Below are positions 11,233 to 24,834 of a stretch of DNA of 64,000 nt, piece after piece. Each line of letters begins with the position of its first letter. The stretch's first letter is position 1. A model generated the notes under the pieces. It was not told where the DNA came from and searched no databases. It was given only the letters and a program-made list of their open reading frames with translations. Origin of the DNA: Strongyloides papillosus (lineage: Eukaryota; Nematoda; Chromadorea; Rhabditida; Strongyloididae); contig SRSI01000044.1 of assembly GCA_005656395.1 (NCBI GenBank), forward strand, positions 682,001 through 746,000, in the 5' to 3' direction. Position numbers and translations under genes: made by a program.

Positions 11233-11490
11233 ATGGAGAAAATTTATATTATGTTTATCATTTTTATTTCTAGCACTTGCGGATCTACAGAATCATTCAG
11301 TCTATCTGGTTATTCTAAAAGTAATAAAAAAGAATGTGAAGATAAATGCAAGGAATAATATAAGCTTGGTTATTGAATATCTTAGTAGGGAGAAGGATTA
11401 CTTCCAATTTTTGCTAGAAGGTTTGAATGCAAAAGTATCTTTGATGTAATAGACAAGAATTTAAAAAAAGAAGACACTACCAGAAAATAA
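11233..11490 (+). pseudogene. Family 1 secreted-peptide pseudogene
   Basis: One frame from the ATG at 11233 to the TAA at 11488-11490 (86 codons) has a hydrophobic leader (MEKIYIMFIIFISSTCG) and the C-x3-C motif (ECEDKC), but four in-frame stops downstream. The frame itself is kept, so decay has been mainly by point mutation. Confidence 0.55.
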
Positions 11491-12699
11491 TAAATAATCA
11501 TTTTGTTCAAAAGTATTGAAGAAATTCTTAACATTTTAGAAACAATGTTGCTACTAATACGTTTCATAAAAAAATGCTGTATTTCAAAATCATTTACTCT
11601 TATAATAATTTGTTTATTTTTACCACTTCATCAAATTTTACTTTAAATAAAAAATATTTCTACATATAACTGATTTGTTAATAACATTTAAAAAATATTA
11701 GAATAAAATGCTGCAGCTTTTAAAAATGTCTATTGGTTGTTCAATGACTTTGATTATTTTAACTCCAACAATAAAAAACATATTGTTAGAACATTAGATA
11801 TTGTTTTCGATATCGTAAAATTTAGTTTTATGAATATCCAATAATATCTGCTTGGGAATTAGAAAAGTAAATAATCAATAATTATATCATAACAACTGAT
11901 AATAAATAGTAAAATATCTTACATTTTATTGAAGTGTAATTGATCAAAAATCGTTTACCTCCTTAAGGTATACTACCCCTTCTTGTTGTCTTACTGGCGA
12001 TCATGACTTTTAATGTCATCATTTATATATTATATAAACTAGAAATATGTGGAATAATTGTAGTAATGATTGAAGAACGTTTCTAACTTTATAATTTTAG
12101 GTTTTATACTACTATATTATTAGTTGCTACATTGTAAACCTGTAAAGAAATATAAGTTGGTTCTCACAGGGTAACTTCATATATTATTTATATTTGTTTT
12201 TATATAGCTTTTAGTTTTTTTGTGTAATAAAATTATATTATTTATCTTGTGTGCACTTTATTCTTAACAAGAAGTCGCCCGTAAAACTTAAAATTTCTAC
12301 TAAAGTTAAGAATGAATTTGCTCGAGAGTTTTGCACATGTGTACTTTATAAAACAATATAAATCATTTCATCAATATTATCAGAATTCCCTGAAAGAGTA
12401 GGTTTTTAATAATTCAGTTGAGTTTTGTTACTTTTATATTTTTTAATTCTTCAAGTCATTTTTTCTAGTCAAATGAAAGTGAGTACTAGATAATAACAAC
12501 ATTCTATAATTAGCTTAAATATTGGATGCTAAAAAATAAAACTTAAAATTATATAAAAGTGAATCGACGAAATTATATAATAAACTTATAAAATATATTT
12601 TTTCTTAACATATTTTAAAAAAACAGAAAAAAATGACGAATAAATTTTTAGATTAATGACAAAAAAGTTTTTAAATTATATGATTGCTAAAGATTTACT
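11491..12699. other. AT-rich spacer, no gene seen
   Basis: Nothing was recognised on either strand. Confidence 0.4.
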
Positions 12700-13239
12700 C
12701 TATTCATAACCATCCTCCTCATTTTCATCGTAGTAGTCATCTTCTTCATCATTTTCGTTCTCTTACATGTACACATCTTCACTTTCACCTTCTTCATTCA
12801 CTTCAACTTTTTCTTTTGGTGTTACTTTATGGATTGTTTCTGGTGTTGGTTTTTTATGTGCTGATTTTGGTGTAATCTTTCTACGACTATTTCCTTTTTT
12901 ATTATTCTTTTTAGGTAATTTTTCCATTGGTTTCTTTTAATAAGTGGTCGTCTCTTATTTTGTATTTTTGTCTTTTTTTTGCATTGGTTTCTTTGGTACT
13001 TTCTTTTTTTGTTTCTTATGAAGAGTAGTTTTTTCATGTGGTTTTTTCAATCTGTGAACAAATGGTTTATAGATAAAATCGTGTGAGTTAAATGCATTAA
13101 CTACAGGTTTTGCTGTTGTCTTTTTAATTAAATCATTTTGAATAAAGTGATCTCTTCCTGATCTGTATTGAATGTAATTAGCTGCAGTAATATCAAAAAT
13201 CAAGAAAAAATCAAAAACTCCTAAGTTTCTATAAATCAT
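12700..13239 (-). pseudogene. Broken gene for a Lys-rich protein with an acidic tail
   Basis: The start at 13239 gives MIYRNLGVFDFFLIFDITAA, possibly a signal or membrane segment, then a very basic region rich in Lys and Pro. The frame is lost near 12955 and changes again near 12925. The third frame continues as a Lys-rich stretch, then Thr/Pro/Glu residues and an Asp/Glu/Tyr-rich end closing at TAG 12700-12702, with one internal stop near 12772. The low-complexity basic-then-acidic layout is coherent across the frames, so this is one gene with about two indels and a stop. The family was not recognised. Sequence errors could explain part of the damage. Confidence 0.5.
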
Positions 13240-15151
13240 TATTGGAATATTAGTACTTAAAGTAATGATATTATATGGTGAATGGTATAATATTTTATAT
13301 CATATTGTATTTACCAATTACACATTCAATATAAATAACGAGTAGTATTTAAAAACAACATTAAATTATATTTAAACTTAATATAACTAAAATGTACGTT
13401 TTATATTTAGAATTATCAATATAAAAATAGTAAAATTTACAGACATTTATTTATATGTATTTATGCATTTATTTGTAGCAAAAGGTAAGCTGTTTTGACA
13501 AATAAAAAAAGATATATAAATAATAATGGATTGTATATTGCTGCTTTTTAATGAGTTGGTAGAAAGATATTAGGTTTATTATAAAAGTGTATGAATAAAA
13601 ATTTTGGATGTGTGAAATAAAAATATACTTTATTTAGTGGTATCTTTTAATTTCAATAAAAATAGGAAGTTTTAGACGATGCGAAATAAGTAATAAAGTT
13701 TTTGCTATATTTTTTTAAATAATACTCTTTAGAAAGTTTGAAAAGCGAATTAACTTTCTTTCAATGAAACAATAATTACTTTATACCGTTTTAAAGTATA
13801 AAAACTATTTAAAATTCCAACAAACACGATATGAAATTTTTATTAGAGTTTTATATACCAATTCATTAAACTACAACATGATAATTTTGCAGAGAGTCTT
13901 TTTTTTATATCACTCACATTTAAAATTACCAAAAAAGTACCAATACTATTATACTCTACAAGTTTCAGGCTTCTTGGTACAATTTTTCTATTGATGTTCA
14001 TATACTAATATTTTTAATGTGAATTGTGATAATATGGCACTCTTTTTTTAGAAATTGTACTTCTATAAGAAGTCTTTTGAACTAAAGTTTTATAGTTACA
14101 TTGATAGCTGATTTTAATATAAATGAATCATTAATTGTTGTAATGCTTTTATCAGTACTTTTTATGCTTTTAAATTAAAACGAAGACTCGAAAGTCGTTA
14201 CTAGATATATTTTATTCTTATAATAATAATATCTTCTAAATTGAAGACGAAGAAAAATAATATGTTGTTAATAATAAAACTCAATGTGCTCTCCATGATA
14301 GCATATACTTTCTAACAGTTGATTTAAATGTAAATAAGTTACAGAAACTCATGAAAAGTAGTATTATTACAACATTAAGCCTATTATTCAAATCAAAAAC
14401 AACGATAACGTCAATAATTAGAATGTTCATACATAAAGTTATCTAGCGGATAATTAAATTTTACTTTTCTCTCAAATAACATAACAACAAGACAAAAAAG
14501 ATATTAATGAAAACCTCAAATAAAACGAAATACTCTTAATTAAGGTTTTCTATAAATTTTAAATCCCTTAAAAACGAAAATAGATTATATTTTTTTCAAC
14601 CATCTCTATCCAACTTTATTATTATTCATATTTAATTACCCTTATCTTATCACAAAAAAAACCCCGCACTAAAATTAAATTTAAAATATACTTAAAATAA
14701 ATGTATATTCTAATAATAGATTTATATACTGTATATTGTCCTTTCCTCAATTATCATTTTGACCTTTAGCATCATTGATTAAAAACCAAAAATTACATTC
14801 ACATATTTTAATTAATTTTAATTAAAGATAAAACAAAAAAAAAAGTTATATTTTCTATTATACAATGTTACATAAATGATTTTCTTCAACTTTATGATAC
14901 CTTTTATAAGTACTATCAAAAAGATGTATTTTATAAAAAAGTCTTCTTAAAGTATCAAAGCATTAAAACAATTTTTATTTATGATTTTAGAATCTAAAAA
15001 AATATTTTTTTATCTTCCGAGAAATTAATGGAAGAATCATTATAAAATTATACTACATTATCTATTAGTGATAATATAAATTGAGAGGAAAAATTAGGGG
15101 AAAACAAAAATAATGAAAAAAGCATATAATTCTTTTAGTAAAGAAACCTTC
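13240..15151. other. Intergenic, no gene seen
   Basis: AT-rich DNA between the broken Lys-rich gene and the 3' end of the ETS gene. No ORF or RNA gene was recognised; the 3' UTR of the ETS gene is expected at its right edge. Confidence 0.4.
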
Positions 15152-18100
15152 TTAAAATATATATCTTTCATCTGAAACTCTCTTTGAATATATACATTTT
15201 GAATATCCTTGAGGATTATACAAAGGAAAGTTGCGAGGCGTTGACATATTTGATGAATTAAAACTACCATATCCCATTGTTTGATTAAAAAAACCGGTCG
15301 AATTTTGGAGACCTGATGGATTCATGAGAGATCTATAATTAGCTGCTGTTGTCCAGGATGTATTCATAAAATCTTGTTGAATACGAGAGTTTGCCGTATT
15401 AAACATATCTGATGGTCCAGCATGTGATGTTTGGGGTTGAAGTGCCTGTGCTATACCTTGAAAATCAAATTTATAGGCATATCTTTTACCATGAACTTTA
15501 CACATGATATTCTTATCATAATAATACCTTAATGCTCTACTCATTTTATCATAATTCATATTAGGTTTTGACTTTCTTTCACCCCATCTCCTAGCAACAT
15601 CATCTGGATCAACGAGTTTAAATTCACCTTGTGTTCCTTCCCATGTAATGGAATCAGCATTGCGACTATCCGACAACAACTCTAACAAAAATTGCCACAA
15701 TTGTATTTGTCCAGAACCAGCTGAAGCTAATCTTGAACTTGTTGGTCCCAAGATTTGATAGGGATCTAAAAATATATTATAAAAAGATTTGGAATCATTA
15801 AAATATATTGTTTTATAAAATTATTTTTAAAACATCTTTAACAGGTGCATGGGAGTAATAATTTTACTTAATTAAAGACTATTCATAAAATCTGTAAAAC
15901 AGTTCCTTCAAAAAAAATTGAGATAAACATTAAGAAATGACTATTTATTTGTGTATGTCTTTATTTGCATATTAATAATAGATGTCCATTTGATTTAACT
16001 ATAACAATTACCAACTGGCGTTAATTTATATAGTAAAAGTTAAAGACATCTTAAACTAATTACTCTTTTAAAACAATAGTAGGATAATAAAGTCAAACCA
16101 AATAAGGTGCCAACATTACAAATCAAACTAAATTAACTACCAATTATTTAATTTTTGACTTCCTCTAATAAATTATACTTCAAAAAGAAGAAATCAATAA
16201 AGTACACACGCATATATCTACCATAAATTACTTATCACCAAATAAAACATAATTTTTTTCACTCTTCGCAAAACTTTTCTTTTCTCTATCTCTTCTTCCT
16301 AATTATATATTACTTGATTATACTCTAATTTTATTCTTTTCAATTTCCGTGCTCCAAATAAAATTAAATTTTGAAAACAAAATTAATGTGAATAGAACAA
16401 AATTAAGAGTATTGATAAAAAATATATAAAACTCTTTTTTTTGTTCTATTTATCATTTGATTTCCGTTTATTTTTGGTTTCTTATATTTCAAGTTAAATA
16501 TATACATATATATACAGTGACACTATATCATTTATCATCATATTTTTACTAAAAATTTGAAACCGGAAATTTATAAAGAATAATTGGGTAAATTTTCTCT
16601 ATTTCTTATTATTTATGCTTAGTTATAAAACGATATACACATATGACCATATAATGATAGGTACTATTAACAAAAATTTTTACCTCAATTTTACTTATTT
16701 TCGGTAAGTAAATCCATCTAACTAAACATCATTATTCCTTCTATTTATATAAAAATGAATAATCTTTTTTTAAAATTATCATTCTATAGTATGGTAAACT
16801 AAGTAATAGAGTATATAAATTTAACTATCCTAATAATTTATACTGATATTATTATTACTTTCTAATAATAATATTTTGACCAAAAATTATATAAATATAC
16901 CATAAAAGGCAAACAATTATAAGCTTTAATATGATTGGAATAAAGAAAAATACTTAAAAAGTGAAACAGGTATGTGATAGATATAAATGATAATTGCCAT
17001 TTAAATTGACAATCCCCAAAAATACCTACCTGGTTGGTTAAGTGTATTTGATTGGCATGAAGAGATACGAAGTGGATGACATGGAAAACATGAGTTTAAT
17101 GTCCCAGTATTATCCATATTGATACCAATATTATCATCCTTCAATAACAATGTCTGTCCAGATGATGTTGTCAATGATCCTTGATTAGATGTACTTGTCA
17201 TAGAATTTAACAAGGTATTTGTAGAATTATTACTTGTTGATGATTGTAACAATGAATGTTGTAAACTCAAATTAACTCCTAAACAAAAAAGTATATGTTA
17301 TTTATGATAATAAGAGAATGATAAAGAGAGAGAGAAATAGTAAAAGAAAAATTAAGGAGGAGGATGATTAAAACGGATGAGAATATGGTTGTTAAATTAA
17401 TTAGTTGGACTCTATATAAGACAACTTATTAAACTTAAGTATGTGATTTGTTGTTGATTAATGAATCAAATTACAAAGATGCTCCTCCAAATGCTAACAA
17501 TAAAATGCCTTATATACTTTATTTATGCCTATATTTCTAAGTTTTGATAAAAATTAGAATAATGAGGAAATAAGAATAAATTGGCATGGTAAAATAAAGA
17601 AATAGAATGTTATGGTAATGAATTGAAAAAATAATTTTATTCTGGGAGTATGAATTAACATTGATTGTTTCCTATTTCTATAAACTTTTCATTCTATGTA
17701 ATTATAAAATATTTTTGATAATCTCATACCATAAATAATAAAAATACAAATATGGAGACATTATCTTAATTCTTGTTTATTATAGTAATTTATAATAGTT
17801 TGTAACAAAGTATATATAATTAGAAAATCCTCTTTTTACTATATAAAAGACATTATTTATCAATTCAATTATTTATAACAAAATATCTTTTTTTCTCTCA
17901 AACTATTTTAATGTACATATATGTACATACACTATTGTGTAATACCATTTCATAATATTTACATATATAAAATTAGAATATACATGTTTATGTACCATTT
18001 ATTACCATAAATAAATGATAGAAATTTCTTAGAATTATTATGGTAGTCGACATCATACACAAAAATATTATGGTAATATTTTTGGAAATGATAAAATTTA

Positions 18101-18702
18101 TATCAGATAAATAAATATATAATCTATTGCGATTATATGATATTCAATTGAAAAAATATACATTAAATTGAAAAAAAAATTAGCGCAGAAAAATTAGTCA
18201 TATCAATGTTAATACATTGAAGGAGAAAGTTAATAAAAATAAATAAAAATTTTAAATATATATAAAAAATATATACTTACTGCAATTGTTGAGATACTCA
18301 AACATACCTTCATTCTGTTGTTGTCCCATTGAAAATTCACTAGCTTTTAGTGGAGTAATACCTTGAGTATCATAAAATGGATTTCTTCCAATACCACCAG
18401 ATGAAGTAAGATTTTGGACTTGAGAATTATACATAATACCATTTTGGAACGTTGGTAGGTTAAATTGTGTCAAATCAAAGGTGTTTTGATGTAAACCTCC
18501 ATTTGACAGTTGTTCATTGATATTTGATAAAATTTTCTTATTTTGAAGAGATGAATCTAAATAGAATAAGGGTATTAATTAAAAATCCTATTATTTTTAT
18601 ATATATTTATAAATATAAATAAATGATTTTAATAGATGGCAAAAACTTACTATTGATGTTATCACCAGTTATAACTGAAAGGTTTTCTTGCTTTATGTCC
18701 AT
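15152..18702 (-). CDS. ETS-domain transcription factor, ERG/FLI1 type (4 exons)
   Basis: The exons are 18651-18702, 18281-18556, 17030-17278 and 15152-15765. All have GT-AG borders and the joins stay in frame, giving 396 residues. The ETS DNA-binding domain spans about residues 213-294. It includes the first helix motif [23 protein letters not shown] and the recognition helix [13 protein letters not shown], followed by [13 protein letters not shown]. The last join creates [14 protein letters not shown], a linker typical of ERG/FLI1 just before the ETS domain, which strongly supports the splice site. Residues 1-192 are rich in Asn, Ser, Gln and Thr with no visible Pointed/SAM domain. The regions after the domain are also low complexity, as expected for activation regions. 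It should act in the nucleus on GGAA sites. Introns 2 and 3 are about 1.0 and 1.3 kb, large for this genome, and could hold regulatory sequence. Confidence 0.93.
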
Positions 18703-21700
18703 TTCAATTTAAATATCACTTTCCTTAAAACTTCCTTCCTATTTTCTTTATATTTTCCTCCTGTAATTGAAAAAAAATATTTTTAATGGTGAATAATATT
18801 TCTTAATCCTACAAATTTTCCACTCTTCTTGTTTTACTAATAATATTCCTATATTAAAAATAAATTAAAAGTAATATAAGTGCAAAAATATATATGTAAA
18901 AAGTAATATTTTATATAGGAAGCATAAACAAAAAATTGTAATACTAAAAGATTATGATAATATAATAGGATAGGAAGAATAATTATTTTTTTACCATAAA
19001 AGGAATGAAAATTTTTATAATTACTTGATGATAAAGAACTGATGTGGATATGTAAACTCTGGTTTCCTGAGTTAGGTAATTGTGTATATAAATAATAAAA
19101 AAAATTATATTTAAAGTATCTCAATACACTAATATTAGGGTAAAGAAAAAAAAAAAAGTAACCTTAGGAAAAGAGGAATATGTATGAAAGTTAAATGGAT
19201 ATGATAATATAGCTTATGACGGAAAAATGATTCAAGAGAAAGGAAGTTCCTAGATATCCACAAGAAATGGTATTTTTGTTTCTAGGAAGGATATAAGGAA
19301 AACATTCCGTAAAAATTTACTCATTTCTTTTATGATATTCTTTCCGAATATATCTATCAAAAATATAATATAATAAGGACAAACTATTAAATGATCACAT
19401 TCATTTATTTGTGGTGGTGTAACATCGCACTCAAGAAGGCTATGAACATCAAGTATAACTGTTTCCTTTTTCAAAATATAATACCGCCCTATCTCTTATT
19501 ATGGTGCCCCTTTATAAAGACATAGCTAATGTTTGTTTGTATTTTCAATTTCCCACCAACTCCACCCATCACTAAAACAGTTACAGTCTTCCTATTGGAG
19601 GAAATATTTCCGTTAATTATAATCCTTTTCTTTTATCCATAACTTTCAAAATAAATCAAATTTGAATTAAATATATCTCATTAAAATGAAAATAAAAAAA
19701 AGTTTTTTTGTAAAATAACATCAAAAACTATCACATTCTTTTTAATTAAATATTATTAAAATAAAAATAAGTTACAAATAGATGTAATTAATTTTTTAAA
19801 ATACTAATCATCCAATTAATAATTCATATTTTTCTTAGATAATTAGAATTACTTTTTACAAAATATGAGATTAGATAGATGTAGGTGTATCTTTAATAAT
19901 ATCAAATAATCATTTATAATGGATAAAAAAATTTTTTTATATTCTTTAATATAAAAATAATCCTTTATCGTTTATCATTTTCTCTATATACTTTTTTATA
20001 AAATTTTAATAAAATATAAACTAAAAAAGAGGTAAATAAACTTTGCAAAACATAGGGATGAGGTAATAAGACTTTCGGAAGTCTGTCAGGTTAACATTTC
20101 ATGGCGTGATTATTTATACAAGTTTGGAGAGATATGGAGCATACTCCTTTTTATGTAATAATAATAAAAACAGTGTTAATATCAAAGTTTTTTCTTGAAA
20201 TAATACATGCGAATGCCGCTTATGAAAACAGAAGGAAGAATAAATATTGTACGAGAGTGATGGTTACAAGTGTCACTACCGGAGATTTCTTTTAATAAAT
20301 AAAATTAAATAAATATAATCTCTAAAAGGTAATTGTGATTTATGGATAAATTTCTTGATAAAACATTGAAAAGCGACACTCTCTTTTTATTTTTCTTGAC
20401 ATCATCATAATGATGAAGTAGAAATTTAACTGTTAGCATTTTTAGTTTTATTTGATAAGACAATAGAAAAGTCTTATTTAGATGAAGAAACTTTTAAAAG
20501 CATAAGGCGTGTGTTACTACTATTATTTTAATAAATCTTTTAACTTTAATATCATCATTTTATAAGTATACAAAATTTTAAAAAGAAAAATCTTCTAATT
20601 CAAACATTTCCATATGGAAGAAATATAGATATAACCATCTTAACTCTTTAGTAATATAACTTTTGAAGTCAACAACAAAAATATAGTATATTATATCTTC
20701 TCTACAATACAGTCTTGAAATTGGAGATTCCATCTAGAATAAACATCCTTTCGCAATTTCTTTTTTACTTTTATCATTTACCAAAATTTATAAACTTCTA
20801 TCTACATTTATATTATTATAGTAATCTTTGTTTGTTAAAAAAATAAAAATACTTTTACTATGGTATTAATTTATATAACAAATATTTTATAATATTCTAT
20901 CAAACGTACATATAACAAACCATTTAAAATATAAATTTTTTATTTTAAAATAAAATTATAATAAAAAAGATTTTATTTTTTTATAATAAGTGAAAAAAAG
21001 AAAAGTGTAAACAATAAATTTGTATTTAAAATTGTTCAAATAATATTTTGGAAGAATGTTAAAGAAAATTTTATATATAAATACTATAAGAGAAAAATTT
21101 ATTTGAATAGAGAATCATTTCTTAAAAATCACGATTTGTTTCCGGCAATTTTGCCTTTTTGTGACATAAACTCATTCTTGTTAAAATTTTCATTAACATA
21201 CATTTGAAAGTATATTATTATATATGTAGGAAGGGTACGATAAGTTGATAAATACAAGAAAAACTGTCTTCATACATATACACAAATTCTTTACATCTCT
21301 CATTATCAACACTTAATGTTTCTTACAATTATTAAGTCAAACCAAAAATAATAATAAATAGAATTCATATATATTATATGGAGGAGAGAACAGTATTTTT
21401 AACTTCATTCCTCAGTAACAAATAGTAGTAATAAAATAAAGAATTAGTCTTTTATATAATATAGGAAGTTTGTTGATGACTTTTTAGAAACCACAACAGA
21501 ACATGCATCTCTTTTTTTATATCCATCATCTCTTCTATACTTGAATATTTAAATTCATTAGTTTTCATATAATTTTAATGTTTATTTTCTTTCTAAACTA
21601 TCCTTTTCAATGCCATACAAAAATCTTTTTCTCATATCATCTAATATTCAAAGTGATAAATAAAAATTCAAGTAAAATTGAGTATTCTCCTTTGATTCAC

Positions 21701-22780
21701 AACAATTTATTTTATCATTATTATCAAAAATAAAATTTCTAATTGATGTGTTTAACATGAGTGAATATTTTCTTTTTATATCCATTACTAGTAATTATGT
21801 TCTACAAAGACATGACACTCAAAAAGTAAAAGAACTCATCAATTCATTTACCCTTTTGATATGTAATATATTATGAGTCAAGGCAGAGATTTTCGTTTGC
21901 TACAGTTATATATATTTAAATTACTTGTATTTTAGACAACTCGGCTTCTTTTGTCGGCAGCTGTAAACAGTATACTGAGTAATTATAAAACTGTTTTAAG
22001 TTTAACCAACTTGAATATTACATAAGATATCTATTTAAGTTATACCGATAATCGCTCTCATATCACTTTATAAGGTACCATGAAGAAAACGATTATTTTA
22101 TTTGAAAGAAGATTTAAGGGATATCTATATCACTCCAAATCATATACATTTAATATATATGTTGTGCAACAAAACTGATAAAAACCAATTATAATAAACA
22201 CTTTCATAAAGTGTATGTGTATGACAATTATTAATATTCTCTGTAACCCATATATAATTATATTATTACATCATTTAATTCTTCTATCAACATAGCACAT
22301 ATATATGAATATATTATCCATTAAAATAAAGATAACATAAACATACAGCTTTATTTTACATTTTTTTTGTAATGATCTAAAACCAATTTATAATATACAC
22401 ACATTTATAATACTAATATACATTTAAAGCTTTTAAAAAAACGAAAAGTACATTAAGATTTATCATTATCCACATTTTTATACATTAATATTTTCACTTA
22501 AAAATATACTTAAATTTAATAAAATATATTTATTTAAACAACAAGTATGATTTTTGTTATGACTATAAATTATATCACTTTATTTTTCTTCAGAACAAAA
22601 ATTAAAATAAATTGCAGGAAATGACAAAAAAAAATTGAAAAGAAGAAATATCTTTTAAATATTATGATAAATTATTTTTCCTTGTAAATATGAAAGATAG
22701 ATAGGTCCATACAAATTTTCTTAGTACACGTTAACTTTCAAATGAAATTTTGTATATATAAATTAATATAATAACTGTAA
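18703..22780. other. Upstream region of the ETS gene; no supported gene
   Basis: About 4 kb of AT-rich DNA. A 74-codon minus-strand frame at 19250-19474 has no ATG at its start and no family similarity, so it is not called. The 18849-19124 frame is low complexity. The stretch probably includes the ETS promoter and the 3' end of the tetraspanin gene. Confidence 0.4.
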
Positions 22781-23742
22781 TTAATAAGATCTCATTAATT
22801 TATCTCTTTGGGCAAAGATGTCAGCACGTAGACATTGTGCAAATAATATACCCATTATTTGGGTTACTGATATTATGACAAGAAAAGTTCCAGAATATAT
22901 AAAATTATTAGCTAACCATAACTGTAATTTTGGTAGACAACCCTCAATATATATTGCTTTAACAAGATTCTGTTTATTTAATCTTGCACCATGTCCACAG
23001 GCGTAATTTGTTAAACCATGATCGGATGAATGTACACAACATGAAAATGGTACACCACCAGCTTCTTCCGATTTTAAATTTGTCGCTGAAGCATTAAAGT
23101 ATATATTTAAATCCCAATCATCAGCACCATTAATACCACAACATTGAAAATCTTGTTGCATCCAATCTATAACTGTTTGTAAATCTGGATCATCTCTATA
23201 CATTTTTATCATATCATCTAACTTTAGTTTATACTCTCCCTCAATATAATCTCTTGATACATACACAAACATTGCTAAACTTAATTCGGCAATTAATATT
23301 AATCCCAGTATTGTTGAGTACAATGCCAAAAGACAGGTATTCTCTCTTAATGCTCCAACACAACCACTGAATCCTATTAAAAATATTATCGCTCCGACAA
23401 TTATTAAAATCATTGATGGATCAAGGTAGAATTTTGATAATCTATTTAATTGAGTATACGGATTTGTTTTTTCTATTTGTGCCCATATTCCAATTGCTAG
23501 GAGTGCAAAACCCAGTATCCAAAATGAGACATTAAAGCCAAAGACTGAATATTTCATACAACAACTTATTTCTGTTTCATGATAAGGATAATACCTGTAA
23601 TGATGTCTATATCTTTCTTCTCTGGACTGTTAGAAAGATAGAATTGTGGTGAAAAAATTTACTATTAACTTACTGGTATATTATTTGATGACAATGGATG
23701 CCTACTACTATTTGTAGGTTGTCTTCTAGGTTGATTTGGCAT
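22781..23742 (-). CDS. Tetraspanin, TSPAN5/14/17/33 (TspanC8) clade (2 exons)
   Basis: The exons are 23674-23742 and 22781-23626, with a 47-nt GT-AG intron at phase 0, giving 304 residues. Exon 1 starts at ATG 23742. The join leads into YHETEISCCMKYSVFGFN, matching the N-terminal pattern of this clade and showing that the ATG at 23557 is internal. There are four membrane segments (about residues 50-72, 94-115, 122-147 and 265-288). The large loop carries CCG at 185-187, GVPFSCC at 215-221 and further cysteines at 233 and 253. In this clade the loop normally has eight cysteines and recruits the ADAM10 protease. Here the two extra positions are Ala (in NIYFNA, about 202) and Gly (before GVPF, about 213), leaving six. 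The role is therefore probably a membrane organiser related to the TSP-12/TSP-14 group; the exact orthologue was not determined. Confidence 0.92.
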
Positions 23743-24834
23743 TATCAATAATTTTATGCAAATAAATATATCTTTTATCAATAAATTTTTATTAAATAGC
23801 CATAAAATTAAGAAAACAAAATACAAGATAAATGTATTTCTTTTGGGAAGGAAGATTTTATATAAAATATTTTAGTTGCAAAAAATAATACTTTAAGGTG
23901 TCTATTTTATCAGGTATATATATCGTTGAAAGTATCTCTAACTGATGAGTAATGTAAAAGTATATGTCAAAGATTGTATATACTATTCACTTTATATATA
24001 GAGTAATAATTTATCTTAACATATATACCAACACAACACTTTATTTACTAAAATATAAAAATATAACTAAAACAATTCAAAATGTTTATAATAGTAATAT
24101 ATGAAATGTAAAATAAAAAAAAAGCAGTTTAACTGTCGTGGTTAATATATCTCCAATCTACTCTTCCTCCTAAGACTTTTATCATGCTGTTTATGAAGGT
24201 ACTATGTGTACATTTTGTATAGGAGTCCGTGACTTTACAAGTTAAACGAGGTCATTATATAAAGGCAAAACGTTGCCTCCATCTATCAAAGAGTTGATGT
24301 TTAATTTGATTTTTGAAGAGCTTTAAGATTGTGTGATTTGAAAATTTAATTGTTATTGACAAATAACATAATAGGTAACTTCAATTTTATCTATTAAAAA
24401 AGAAATGAAGAGAAAAAACTAGTGAACCTTGCGATGTATTTCGATACAAAATATTAATATTGTGAGGAAACATGTTTTACTTGTTAATCTTGTGTAATGA
24501 TATTGTTTGACAAAAAAATAATATACCCATAAAGAGTTGTTTAGTTAGATAGGAAAAGGTGGAGAGAAGAGGGGAATAGGTAAAAATTGATGAGGAGTGT
24601 TGTTAGATTATATTTTATTAATACAAAATCTACAAGATTGTCATATTATTATTGTTGTACAATAAATAAGTGATAAATATCATATTATATTTTATTTATA
24701 TACATTGGTGCATATTTGTTAAAAGAAACATAAAGCACAATAATAATATACACTATTATAAAGAGACATGATCTATTGATAAGGAAAAATATAGTAAATG
24801 GTGTTAATGGTTGTTTAAAATCAAAAATCATTAA
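23743..24834. promoter_or_regulatory. Divergent intergenic region between tetraspanin and 7TM receptor
   Basis: This 1.1 kb holds the upstream regions of both genes, which are transcribed away from each other. No ORF or specific site was recognised. Confidence 0.4.

Noticed and set aside
18849..19474. Minus-strand frames of 91 and 74 codons upstream of the ETS gene
   Set aside because: The 74-codon frame has no ATG start, the other is low complexity, and neither has family features or splice partners.
23557..23557. The ATG at 23557 as the tetraspanin start
   Set aside because: The reading frame continues upstream through a 47-nt intron to ATG 23742, and the extended N-terminus matches the clade's conserved sequence before the first membrane segment.
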